Positions 23,800-32,561 of a DNA stretch of 64,000 nt are shown here, piece by piece. The first letter of the stretch is position 1. Each line of letters begins with the position of its first letter. The position numbers and the translations under genes were made by a program. The stretch is from Streptomyces fradiae (GTDB taxonomy: Bacteria; Actinomycetota; Actinomycetes; Streptomycetales; Streptomycetaceae). The notes beneath the pieces are model-generated. The model was not told where the DNA came from, made no database searches, and saw nothing but the letters and a program-made list of their open reading frames with translations. The stretch lies in the NCBI RefSeq assembly GCF_041270065.1, contig NZ_CP065958.1:2914001-2978000 (forward strand), written 5' to 3'.

Positions 23800-26082
23800 T
23801 CAGGCCGTCACCACCGCCGCCTGGGGGCGGATCGGGAGGCGGTTGACGGGGCGGCCGGTGGCCGCGCGGACGGCGGAGGCTACGGCGGCCGGGGAGGTGA
23901 CGACGGGGACGGCGCTGGCCGGTTTGGCGCCGAAGGGGGCGACGACGTCGCGTTCCTCGATGAGTTTGACGATGCGGATGTCGGGGGCGTCGAGGGAGGT
24001 GGGGAGGGCGTAGCCCGTCAGGTCGGGGCGGCGGACCAGGCCGCGGGAGGTGCGGAGGTTCTCGGTGAGGGCCGCGCCGACGCCCTGGGTGATGCCGGCC
24101 TCGATGCGGGTGGTCAGCTGGGCCGGGTTGAGGATGCGGCCGACGTCCTGGGCGACGGCCATCTCCACGACCCGGATCGCACCCAGCTCCACGTCCACGT
24201 CCACGACGGCGCGGATCGCGCAGAAGGCGAGACCGACGAAGGCGTCGCCCTGGCCGGATTCGTCGAGGGGCTCGGTGGGGTGGGGGCGGCACTGGGCGGT
24301 GGCCCAGAGTTCCTTGCCGTCCATCGCCTCGGCGACCGTCGTCGACAGGACGCCGTCGTACGAGGTGATCTTGCCGTCGGTGATCTGCAGCAGCTCGGCC
24401 GACATGCCGAACTTGTGGGCCAGCGGCTGCAGCAGCTGCGTACGGACCATCTTCGCGGCCCGCTCCACCGCACCGCCGGAGACCCAGGTGTGGCGGCCGT
24501 GGGTCGCCGGGCCGGCCGGGGGCTGGTCGGTGTCGACCGGGGCGACGTGGACCTCGTCGACGCCCAGGGTCTCCTGCACGATCTGGCGGGCCAGGGTCGA
24601 GAAGCCGGAGCCGGTGTCGACCGCGGCGCAGATGACGGTGGCGACGCCGTTCTGGACCCGTACCGTCGCCGTCGACACCTCGTCGGTGCCCTCGGCGCCC
24701 AGCATGTGCACCATGCCGATCGCGTAGCCGACGCCGCGCCGCACCGCGCCCGGCTCGCCCGCGCCGTCCGGGCCGCCGGGCAGCAGCCAGTCCTCCTCCG
24801 GGGAGTCCATGGGGAGCGAGGGCAGCGGGAAGTCCCGTACGGCGGCGAGGAGTTCGGCAACCGGGGCCGGGCAGGTCACCGTCTGGCCGGTGGGCAGGAT
24901 GTCGCCGGTCGCCAGGACGTTGCGCATCCGCAGCTCCGCCGGGTCCAGGCCGATCCGGGAAGCGAGCTTGTCCATCTGCGCCTCGTACGCCGCGCACACC
25001 TGCATCGCGCCCTCGCCCCGCACATGGCCGGACGGCGGGTTGTTGGTGCGCATCGCCCAGCCCTCGACGAAGGCGTGCGGCACGACGTACGGGCCGCAGG
25101 CGAAGGACACGGCCGCGGCCAGCGACTCCGCCGACGAGTCCGCGTACGCGCCCGCGTCCAGCAGGATCTGCGCCTCCACCTTCACCAGCCGGCCCTCGGC
25201 GTCCGCGTGGTGGCGGTAGCGCAGCAGGGTGGGGTGGCGGTGGGCGTGGCCGAGGAAGGACTCCTCGCGGGTCGCGGTCAGCTTCACCGGGCAGCCGGTG
25301 CGCAGCGCGAGCAGGCCCAGCGGGATCTGGAAGCCCGGGTCGTCGCGGTCGCCGGTCGCGCCGGGCACGCCCGTCACGACCACCTTGACCTGCTCGGGGG
25401 TGAGCCCGAAGCAGGCCGCGGCCAGGTCGCGGTCGGTGTGCGGGTCGGTCGACGCCGTGTAGATCTCCACGCCGCCGTCGGGGCGCGGCACGGCGAGCCC
25501 GGCCTCGGCGCCGATCGGGGCGGTGTCCTGCCGGCCGATCCGGTACAGGCCCTCGACGACGATCTCGCCGGTCGCCTCCGGGTCGCCGAAGCTCAGCGGG
25601 ATGTGCCGGATCAGGTTCCCGTCGGGGTGCAGCGGCTCGGCCGCGAACGCCTTCTCCGGGTCGGTGACCGGCTCCAGGACCTCGTACTCGACCGCGATGG
25701 CGGCGGCCGCGAGCCGCGCCGTGTCCGGGTGGTCGGCGGCCACGGCGGCGATCGCCTCGCCGTGGTGGCGGACCAGGTCGGAGGCGAAGACGGGACGGTC
25801 GGCGACCTGCCGGCCGTACGTCGCGGCGCCCGGCACGTCGGCGTGGGTGACCACGGCCCGTACCCCGGGCATCTCGACGGCCGCCGAGGTGTCGACCGAC
25901 ACGATCCGGGCGTGCGGGTGCGGGGAACGCAGGACGGCCGCCCACAGCAGGCCCTCGGCCCACAGGTCGGAGGCGTACGGGAAGGTGCCCTCGGTCTTCG
26001 CCCGCGCGTCGGCCTGCGGGAGCGAGACGCCGAGACCCAGGCCGAGGCCCTCGGGCTCCGTGGTCGTCGGGTCGCTGCTCAC
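23800..26082 (-). CDS. Xanthine dehydrogenase-family molybdopterin-binding subunit with degenerate active site
   Basis: 760 aa, the large subunit of a three-gene operon. The family fold is clear (GGAVERAAKMVRTQ; NPPSGHVRGEGAMQV; AQDVGRILNPAQLTTRIEAG). Catalytic landmarks are altered, however. The canonical QEHxxxE block reads QDTAPIG (G191 where Glu is expected). The GGGFGGK Moco loop reads GVPGATGDRD (238-247). The C-terminal GAKGVGE reads GAKPASA (A724 where the catalytic Glu is expected). Either the substrate and chemistry differ or it is a pseudo-enzyme. GTG start overlaps the previous stop. Confidence 0.9.
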   Translation of the reverse strand: MSSDPTTTEPEGLGLGLGVSLPQADARAKTEGTFPYASDLWAEGLLWAAVLRSPHPHARIVSVDTSAAVEMPGVRAVVTHADVPGAATYGRQVADRPVFASDLVRHHGEAIAAVAADHPDTARLAAAAIAVEYEVLEPVTDPEKAFAAEPLHPDGNLIRHIPLSFGDPEATGEIVVEGLYRIGRQDTAPIGAEAGLAVPRPDGGVEIYTASTDPHTDRDLAAACFGLTPEQVKVVVTGVPGATGDRDDPGFQIPLGLLALRTGCPVKLTATREESFLGHAHRHPTLLRYRHHADAEGRLVKVEAQILLDAGAYADSSAESLAAAVSFACGPYVVPHAFVEGWAMRTNNPPSGHVRGEGAMQVCAAYEAQMDKLASRIGLDPAELRMRNVLATGDILPTGQTVTCPAPVAELLAAVRDFPLPSLPMDSPEEDWLLPGGPDGAGEPGAVRRGVGYAIGMVHMLGAEGTDEVSTATVRVQNGVATVICAAVDTGSGFSTLARQIVQETLGVDEVHVAPVDTDQPPAGPATHGRHTWVSGGAVERAAKMVRTQLLQPLAHKFGMSAELLQITDGKITSYDGVLSTTVAEAMDGKELWATAQCRPHPTEPLDESGQGDAFVGLAFCAIRAVVDVDVELGAIRVVEMAVAQDVGRILNPAQLTTRIEAGITQGVGAALTENLRTSRGLVRRPDLTGYALPTSLDAPDIRIVKLIEERDVVAPFGAKPASAVPVVTSPAAVASAVRAATGRPVNRLPIRPQAAVVTA

Positions 26083-27323
26083 GCCGTGCCTCCGTCGTGC
26101 GGGTGGGGGATCTGGTGCGGGATACGGGCCGCGGGATCAATACCGTCACCGGAACCGGAAGCGGCCCCGGGACCGGACGCCGGGCCGCGCCCGGCGACGA
26201 TCTCGTTGACGGCGTCCAGGACGCCGCGGTAGCCGGAGCAGCGGCACAGGTTGCCGCACAGCGCCTGCCGGGTCTCCAGCTCGGTGGGCGCGTGGTTGCC
26301 TTCGAGCAGGTCGTGCACGGTCATGGCCATGCCGGGGATGCAGAAGCCGCACTGCACCCCGCACTTGGCGAGCGCCCGCTGCACGTCTGACGGCTCGCCG
26401 TCGACCGCGAGGCCCTCGACCGTACGCACCTCGGAACCCGCCGCGGTCGCCGCCGGCACCAGGCAGGAGGCCACGAGCCGGCCGTCCACCTGGACGTTGC
26501 ACGCGCCGCACTCGCCCTGCGAGCAGCCGTCCTTGGCGCCGGCGAGCCCGAGCCGCTCGCGCAGCACATAGAGCAGCGACTCGCCGATCCACGAGTCCGT
26601 CACCGGCCGGTCGACACCGTTCACGCGCAGCGCGTACGAGGTGGTGGGGTGCTCGTCGCTGTCGGCCGAGCTGTCGGTGGGCGGCAGCAGCTCTTCCGGT
26701 ACCGGTACGGGTACGGGGTCGGGCTCACGCTCCCGTACGGGCTCCGCCTCGGCCTCCGGCTCCGGTACGAGGTCGGGCTCGCCCGCGTCCAGCGCCTCGG
26801 GCTCCTGGGCCTCCGGCTCTCGCTCCCGCTCGGGCTCCGTGAACGCGTCCGCCCACGGCGCCGGCGCGCCGCCCGGCAGGGTCGCGGAGGCGCTGCTCGT
26901 GTACTGCGTGAGGCGGGAGGCGGTGTACTCGCCCGAGTCGTCCAGGGCGTCCGCCCCGTCCTCGATCGTCGGGATGGTCCACTGGCCGGTGGCCCCGGGG
27001 TCGGGCGCGGCGTCGTACGCGGCGTCGTCGGCGTACCCGGCCGGCCCGGCCCCGTACCCCTGCCCGTCCTCGTAAGCCTGCCCGTCCTCGTACCCCTGCC
27101 CGCCCTCGTACTCGTACCCCTGCTCCGCCGCGACGGGCGTGAGCGGGACGATCATCGGCGGGGGCACGTAGCCGTGGCCGGGGGCCTCCAGCGGGGTGCC
27201 CTCCAGCATGAACTCCGGCGGGATCTGGACGAAGGCGGTGGCGTCGCCGTCGTAGCCCTCGCTCTGCGGGATCGGCTCCCAGCCGCCCGTTCCGCCGCGG
27301 TTCCCCTGTGCCTCGTCGCTCAC
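26079..27323 (-). CDS. [2Fe-2S] subunit of the molybdoenzyme with long acidic N-terminal extension
   Basis: 414 aa. The C-terminal ~180 residues are the standard subunit: plant-type ferredoxin cluster [15 protein letters not shown] plus a later Cys, then the second cluster [12 protein letters not shown] and CRCSGY. The usual length is 150-200 aa. Here ~230 extra N-terminal residues are acidic, Tyr/Gly/Pro-rich and repetitive ([24 protein letters not shown]). Start is GTG, overlapping the FAD gene's TGA by 4 nt. The extension has no recognised domain and is probably disordered. Confidence 0.9.
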   Translation of the reverse strand: MSDEAQGNRGGTGGWEPIPQSEGYDGDATAFVQIPPEFMLEGTPLEAPGHGYVPPPMIVPLTPVAAEQGYEYEGGQGYEDGQAYEDGQGYGAGPAGYADDAAYDAAPDPGATGQWTIPTIEDGADALDDSGEYTASRLTQYTSSASATLPGGAPAPWADAFTEPEREREPEAQEPEALDAGEPDLVPEPEAEAEPVREREPDPVPVPVPEELLPPTDSSADSDEHPTTSYALRVNGVDRPVTDSWIGESLLYVLRERLGLAGAKDGCSQGECGACNVQVDGRLVASCLVPAATAAGSEVRTVEGLAVDGEPSDVQRALAKCGVQCGFCIPGMAMTVHDLLEGNHAPTELETRQALCGNLCRCSGYRGVLDAVNEIVAGRGPASGPGAASGSGDGIDPAARIPHQIPHPHDGGTA

Positions 27324-28207
27324 GACAGCGCCCTCCCCAGTGCCCGTCGGGCCAGCGCGGCGACCGTGCGCCGCAGGTGCAGTACGGCCGGGGGCAACTG
27401 CTCGTCGCCCTGCGGGTCCGGAATGCAGGCGGCGGCGACGTACTCGCCGAACGCCGTCAGCGCCTCCGGGGCCAGGCCCCGCTCCGCGTCCCAGTCCACC
27501 AGGGAGGCGATCCACTGCTCGGCCTCCAGCGGCCGCAGCGGCATCGGCGCGATCGCGCCGACCGCGCAGCGCACCCCGCGGCGGGCCGGGTCGAGGACGA
27601 CGGCGACGGAGGCGGTGGCGCGGGCCGGGCCGGTGCGGCCGGTGGCCTTGAGGAAGACCTGGGGGGCGTGCAGGAGCGGGACCCGCACGAAGGCCACCAG
27701 CTCGCCGGGGGCCAGCAGGTCGCGGCCCGCGAGGAGGTGGCTGACGGGCAGCTCGCGGGTGCCGAGCGGGCCGACGACGACGAGCTCGGCCTCCAGGGCG
27801 GCGAGCACCGGCAGCGAGTCGCCGGTGGGCGCGGCGGAGACGATGTTGCCGCCGAGGGTGCCGGCGTTGCGGATCTGCGGGGGGCCGGCGACGCGGGAGG
27901 CGGCGGCCAGGGCGGGGATCAGGGCGGCGAAGTCGGGGCGGCCCATCCGGGCGTGGGTGAGACCGGCACCGAGCAGGGCGTGACCGTCCTGGTACTGCCA
28001 GCCGCGGATCTCGTTGATCCGGCTCAGTCCGACCAGGCCGGCGGGGCGCAGCTGTCCTCGGTTGACGGCGGCCATCAGGTCGGTGCCGCCGGCCACGGGA
28101 ACGGCGGCCGGCATGGCCGTCAGCGCCGCCACTGCCTCGTCGAGCGAGGCGGGCAGCGTCACGGACCGCGCCGTCCGTGATGCCGTCTGTGGTGCGTGCG
28201 TGGTCAA
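27320..28207 (-). CDS. FAD-binding subunit of the molybdoenzyme
   Basis: 295 aa with the FAD-pyrophosphate motif VPVAGGTDLMAAVNRG and the second FAD motif IRNAGTLGGNIVSAAPTGD, both typical of CoxM/XdhB-like subunits, plus a C-terminal CODH-FAD domain (FLKATGRTGPARA). It is the first gene of the operon FAD - FeS - Mo, all linked by 4-nt overlaps. The start is TTG with GGAAGGGG about 7 nt upstream. Cytosolic electron-transfer subunit. Confidence 0.9.
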   Translation of the reverse strand: MTTHAPQTASRTARSVTLPASLDEAVAALTAMPAAVPVAGGTDLMAAVNRGQLRPAGLVGLSRINEIRGWQYQDGHALLGAGLTHARMGRPDFAALIPALAAASRVAGPPQIRNAGTLGGNIVSAAPTGDSLPVLAALEAELVVVGPLGTRELPVSHLLAGRDLLAPGELVAFVRVPLLHAPQVFLKATGRTGPARATASVAVVLDPARRGVRCAVGAIAPMPLRPLEAEQWIASLVDWDAERGLAPEALTAFGEYVAAACIPDPQGDEQLPPAVLHLRRTVAALARRALGRALS

Positions 28208-28464
28208 CCCGCTGCCCCTTCCCGGTGTCCCGGTGATCCCCGACCGTCCCCGGCTGTCGCGCCTGTGTGGGCGTACCGTACGTGCTCACAGCCTGGACGT
28301 GGCAACTCTGGCACATCTTCCGAGCCGTACGTCGCGAGGGTCCGCGAAGGACCGTTCCGCCGGGGAGGTTCGGGGGCGTCCCACGAGCGACGGTAACTTC
28401 CCTTTTGCCGCTCTTGGGTGACCCCGGGACGATAGGTACCTCACACGCGCACTCACACGCGTAC

Positions 28465-30720
28465 TCACACGTTCGGGGGCGGCCCCTCGATGGGGCGGCC
28501 GAGGACGCCGGGGCGGCGCTGCCAGGGGTGGGGGCCGGCGGGCGGGCGGTAGGCGACGCCGAGGGCGTCGAGGCGGGCGTAGTGGGCGGTCATCCGGCGT
28601 TCGAAACCGGCTTGATCACGTTCCTCGGGGGCGGGCAGCCGGGACCAGGCGACCTCGGCGAAGGCGGCGAGGCGGGGGTAGGTCTGGTAGTCGACGCGGG
28701 CGCGGTCCGCCATGACCTCGGTCCACACGTTGGCCTGGGTGCCCAGGACGTGGGCGGCGGCGTCGGGGGCGAGGCCGGGCGGGACGGGCTCGAAGCGGTA
28801 GACGTCGTCGAGGGTGCGCACGTATCCGATGGGCATCGGCTCGTCCTCGCCGGGCGCCTGACGGTGGTCCAGGTAGACCTGCTGCTCGGGGCACATCACC
28901 ACGTCGTGGCCGGCCTCGGCGGCGGTGATCCCGCCCGCGTAGCCGCGCCAGGACGACACGGCGGCGCCGTCTGTGAGGCCGCCCTCCGCCAGGCCGCCCT
29001 CCAGGATCTCGTCCCACCCGATGAGGCGGCGGCCGCGCGCGGCGAGCCAGCGGTCGAAGTGGCGCACGAACCACGCCTGCAGCCCGTCCTCGTCGCCGAC
29101 GCCGAGCTCCTCGATCCGGGCCTGGGCGGTCGGCGAGGCCTTCCACTGGTCCTTGGGGCACTCGTCGCCGCCGATGTGGACGAACGGCGAGACCTCGGCC
29201 GGGAAGAGGTCGAGGACCTCCTCGAACACGCCCTCGTAGAAGCGGAGGACGGTGTCAGTGGGGGCGAGTACGTTCGGATTGACCCCCCAGGTGTCCCAGA
29301 CGGAGAGGGCGGTGGTGTCGATGACGTCGGTGTTGCCCAGTTCGGGGTACGCGGCGATGGCGGCCTGCGAGTGGCCGGGCACGTCGATCTCGGGGACCAC
29401 CGAGATATGCCGGTCGGCGGCATAACCGACGATCTCGCGGATGTCGTCCTGCGTGTAGTACCCGCCGTGCGGCGTCTCGTCCCACAACGGCGACGCCCGG
29501 TGCCCCCACTTGCTCCGCGCCCGCCACCCGCCGACCTCGGTGAGGCGGGGATGGCGCTTGATCTCGATGCGCCAGCCCTGGTCGTCGGTGAGGTGGAGGT
29601 GCAGCACGTTCAGCTTGTGCGCGGCCATCAGGTCGAGCTGTCGGAGGACGTCGTCCTTGGGCATGAAGTGGCGTGCGACGTCGAGCATGAGGCCGCGCCA
29701 GGGAAAGCGGGGCCCGTCGGTGACGGTCCCGGCGGGTACGGCCCAGCGCCGCGCCCGGTCGAGCGGCGCCTTCCGGAAGGCCGCCGCGCCCAGCATCTGA
29801 CGCAGAGTCTGAAGCCCCCAGAACGCCCCGGCGGGCCCGCCGCCGACGAGCTCGACTCCGTTGCGGTCGACGGTGAGGCGGTACGCCTCGGGGCCGAGGG
29901 CGGGGGTGGCGGGGGCGCTGGGGGTGGGCCCGGCGAGGCCGGCGCCTCGGCCGGGGCCGAGGGCGGCGGTGGCCGGGGCAGCGGGGCCGGATGCGGAGGC
30001 GGGTTGGGCAGGGTCGCCGGGGCTGCCCGGGTCGGCGCATCGGCCAGGGCCGAGACCGACGGGGACCGGGCCAGCGGATTCGGAGGCGGGTTCGGCATGG
30101 GCGGCGGAGCCGAGGTCGGCGGATCCGGCCGGGCCGGCGTGCCCGCCCTCGGCGGTGCCGCCGGCACCCGTCGCCGGAGCGATCCGGAGGCGGATGGCCG
30201 GCCCGTCGGCGGCCGTACCGGGCGCCAGCGGCAGCCCGGTCGCCGCGCCGATCGTGGTCCGCAGCCAGCGGGCCGCGCCGGCGGTGCCGGGCCCGGCGTC
30301 CACGACGGTGCGCTCGTCGAGGACGAACTCGCCCGCTCCGGCGGGCGTCTCCGCGGCGAGCGGCGCGGGAATCAGCCCCGGGTCCAGGGCCGAACCCGAG
30401 GCGGAGCCCGGGTCCAGGTTCGGGTCAGGGGCGGGGCCCGGGGCCGAGCCCGCGGCCAGAGCCGGGCCGGGGGCCAGGTCCGAGCCAGGGCCGAGGGCCG
30501 AACCCGAGGCGGAGCCCGGGTCCAGAGCCGGGCCGGGGGCCGGACCTAGGTTCGGGCCGGGGCCCGGACCCACGTTCGGGCCGGAGCCCGGGCCCAGATC
30601 CGGGCCGGGGCCCGGACCCAGGTTCGGGCCGAGGCCCGGGGCCGAACGGGGGTCCGGGGCCGAGCCCTGGGCCGGGTCCGGACCCGGGCCCAACGCCGTG
30701 TACGGGTCGTCGTGCGTCAT
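28465..30720 (-). CDS. GH20 beta-N-acetylhexosaminidase with repeat-rich N-terminus
   Basis: 751 aa. The catalytic GH20 domain has HIGGDECPKDQW (Asp-Glu pair), VPEIDVPGHSQAA, LNVLHLHLTDDQGWRIEIK and WDEILEGG. The first ~110 residues are a Gly-Pro-Asp/Asn repeat with no signal peptide, so the enzyme is probably cytosolic unless it starts elsewhere. ATG 30720 lies 4 nt after the permease stop, so it is the last gene of the import operon. It would release GlcNAc from imported chito-oligosaccharides; inferred from context. Confidence 0.9.
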   Translation of the reverse strand: MTHDDPYTALGPGPDPAQGSAPDPRSAPGLGPNLGPGPGPDLGPGSGPNVGPGPGPNLGPAPGPALDPGSASGSALGPGSDLAPGPALAAGSAPGPAPDPNLDPGSASGSALDPGLIPAPLAAETPAGAGEFVLDERTVVDAGPGTAGAARWLRTTIGAATGLPLAPGTAADGPAIRLRIAPATGAGGTAEGGHAGPAGSADLGSAAHAEPASESAGPVPVGLGPGRCADPGSPGDPAQPASASGPAAPATAALGPGRGAGLAGPTPSAPATPALGPEAYRLTVDRNGVELVGGGPAGAFWGLQTLRQMLGAAAFRKAPLDRARRWAVPAGTVTDGPRFPWRGLMLDVARHFMPKDDVLRQLDLMAAHKLNVLHLHLTDDQGWRIEIKRHPRLTEVGGWRARSKWGHRASPLWDETPHGGYYTQDDIREIVGYAADRHISVVPEIDVPGHSQAAIAAYPELGNTDVIDTTALSVWDTWGVNPNVLAPTDTVLRFYEGVFEEVLDLFPAEVSPFVHIGGDECPKDQWKASPTAQARIEELGVGDEDGLQAWFVRHFDRWLAARGRRLIGWDEILEGGLAEGGLTDGAAVSSWRGYAGGITAAEAGHDVVMCPEQQVYLDHRQAPGEDEPMPIGYVRTLDDVYRFEPVPPGLAPDAAAHVLGTQANVWTEVMADRARVDYQTYPRLAAFAEVAWSRLPAPEERDQAGFERRMTAHYARLDALGVAYRPPAGPHPWQRRPGVLGRPIEGPPPNV
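30360..30715. repeat. Degenerate GC-rich repeat encoding the Gly-Pro tract of GH20
   Basis: Short, imperfect repeats of a GGGCC(G/C)GGGCCCGGACCC type, encoding alternating GPGPGPD/N units over about 110 residues. Likely variable in length between strains. Confidence 0.7.
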
Positions 30721-30724
30721 CGCG

Positions 30725-31585
30725 TCAGTCCTTCACCGCGCCGCCCAGGCCCGAGACCAGGCGGCGCTGTACGAGTACGAAGAAGACGAGCACCGGGATC
30801 GTCATCACGGTCGAGCCGGCCATGATGCCTCCCCAGTCGTTCTCGTCCGGCTTGAAGAAGACGAGCAGCGCCATCGGGAGGGTCGACTGCGAGGTGTCGC
30901 TGATGAGGAAGGACTTCGCGAAGAGGAAGTCGTTCCAGGTCGAGATGAACGAGAAGACGCTGGTCGCGACGAGGCCGGGGAGGACCAGGGGGAAGAGGAT
31001 CTGCCACAGGAAGCGGGTGCGGCTCGCGCCGTCGAGGGCGGCCTGTTCCTCCAGGGCCTCCGGGACCGCCTTCACGAAGCCGCGCAGCATCCAGATCGCG
31101 AAGGGGAGCGAGAAGGCGAGGTGCGGGAGGACCAGGGAGCCCAGGGTGTTAAGCAGGCCGGCGTCCCGCATGAGGAAGAACAGCGGGATGGTCAGGGCCT
31201 CGACCGGCACCATCTGCGCGACCAGGAACATCACGAGGAGCGTGGTCCGGAAGCGGAAGCGGAAGCGGGTGACGGCGGTCGCCGCCAGGAAGGCGATGAC
31301 GGCGGAGGCGACGACCACCGTGCCGGCCACGAGCAGCGAGTTGAGGAAGTACCGGCCGAATTCCTGCTGCTCGAAGACGCGGCGGAAGGAGTCGAGGGAC
31401 GGGGACAGGGTCCAGGGTCGGGGTGAGGTCGACTGGATCTCGCCGGCCGGTTTGAGGGCCGAGAGGAGCATCCAGTACAGCGGGAAGGCGACCACGACGG
31501 CGACGAGCAGCGCCACCGCCTCGGCGGCCAGCCGCCCCGGCCGGCGGAGGAGCGAACGGACCGGCGACACACGCGAAACGCTCAC
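30725..31585 (-). CDS. Carbohydrate ABC transporter permease (MalG-like)
   Basis: 286 aa with six hydrophobic segments and the EAA loop EALEEQAALDGASRTRFL. N-terminal part MSVSRVSPVRSLLRRPGRL. The GTG start at 31585 overlaps the upstream permease stop (GTGA). It pairs with the MalF-like permease and the lipoprotein upstream. No ATPase gene is in the operon; in Streptomyces such importers commonly share the MsiK ATPase, which is established for several sugar systems. Confidence 0.92.
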   Translation of the reverse strand: MSVSRVSPVRSLLRRPGRLAAEAVALLVAVVVAFPLYWMLLSALKPAGEIQSTSPRPWTLSPSLDSFRRVFEQQEFGRYFLNSLLVAGTVVVASAVIAFLAATAVTRFRFRFRTTLLVMFLVAQMVPVEALTIPLFFLMRDAGLLNTLGSLVLPHLAFSLPFAIWMLRGFVKAVPEALEEQAALDGASRTRFLWQILFPLVLPGLVATSVFSFISTWNDFLFAKSFLISDTSQSTLPMALLVFFKPDENDWGGIMAGSTVMTIPVLVFFVLVQRRLVSGLGGAVKD

Positions 31586-32538
31586 AGGTCCTCTCCCTGG
31601 CGTCGCAGCAGCCGGAGGTAGACCAGCGTCACCGCCAGCAGGATCAGCAGCATCACGACCCCGATCGCCGAGCCGAGGCTGTACTGGGAGGAGGCGAAGG
31701 CCTTCTGGTACGCGTACACGTTGAGCACCAGGTTCTGGCCGGCGATGCCGCCGCCGCCCGTCATCACGTAGATCTGCGTGAAGACCTTGAAGTCCCAGAT
31801 GATCGACTGGATCGTGACGACGACCAGGATCGGCCGCAGCATCGGGGCCGTGACGGAGCGCCAGATGCGCCACTGCGAGGCACCGTCGAGGGCGGCGGCC
31901 TCCAGGACCTCGGCCGGGACGGCCTTGATGCCCGCGTAGACGGTGACCATGACGAAGGGGAACGAGCACCAGACGACCTCCATCAGGACCAGCGCGAAGG
32001 CGCTGTAGCGCCCGTACGTCCAGGAGAAGTCGCCGAGCCCGAGCACCCGGTTCACCGGCCCGTAGTCGGGGTCGAAGAGGAACACCCACACGGTGGAGCC
32101 GGTGATGGCGGGGGTGGCCCAGGCGCCGAGCGCGGCCAGCAGCAGGGCGAGCCGGGGCAGGGCGCGGATCCGGGTGAGGAGGACGGCGAGGGCGCAGCCG
32201 ACGGCGAGGGTGGTGACGACGCAGGCGGCGGCGAAGAGGACGGTGGCGAGCAGGACCTGCCAGAACTGCGGGTCGGAGAACAGTGCCTGGTAGTTGCCGA
32301 GGCCCTGGAAGGTGGTCGGCTGTCCCCCGCTGACCTGGGCCTGGGTGTATTCGAGGAAGGAGATCAGGCCGAGCTGGTAGACGGGGTAGACGAGGAGTCC
32401 GCCGAGGACGACGAGGGCGGGGAGCAGATAGAGCCAGGGGGTCCAAGGGGTCCGGGCGGAGCCGCCGCGGCGGCGGGCGGTGCGCCGGGGCGGCGCCTGT
32501 GCCTCCTTGGCCGTACGGGTGACGAGCGCGGTGGTCAT
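31582..32538 (-). CDS. Carbohydrate ABC transporter permease (MalF-like)
   Basis: 318 aa, six membrane segments, with the EAA loop VLEAAALDGASQWRIWRSV. The N-terminus has a basic segment (RRTARRRGGSARTP) before helix 1. It is 23 nt after the substrate-binding protein and overlaps the MalG-like gene. Together these import a sugar, probably a GlcNAc oligomer given the hexosaminidase. Confidence 0.92.
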   Translation of the reverse strand: MTTALVTRTAKEAQAPPRRTARRRGGSARTPWTPWLYLLPALVVLGGLLVYPVYQLGLISFLEYTQAQVSGGQPTTFQGLGNYQALFSDPQFWQVLLATVLFAAACVVTTLAVGCALAVLLTRIRALPRLALLLAALGAWATPAITGSTVWVFLFDPDYGPVNRVLGLGDFSWTYGRYSAFALVLMEVVWCSFPFVMVTVYAGIKAVPAEVLEAAALDGASQWRIWRSVTAPMLRPILVVVTIQSIIWDFKVFTQIYVMTGGGGIAGQNLVLNVYAYQKAFASSQYSLGSAIGVVMLLILLAVTLVYLRLLRRQGEDL

Positions 32539-32561
32539 GGGTGCGGCCGGTTCCCGTCGTC

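Noticed and set aside
9600..23800. Integrative element using the tRNA-Cys as attachment site
   Set aside because: No integrase, excisionase or repeat of the tRNA 3' end was found near 23.7 kb.
30725..32446. Single 573-codon permease fusion
   Set aside because: Only the last 286 codons form the MalG-like permease; the first half is out of frame with the true MalF-like gene.
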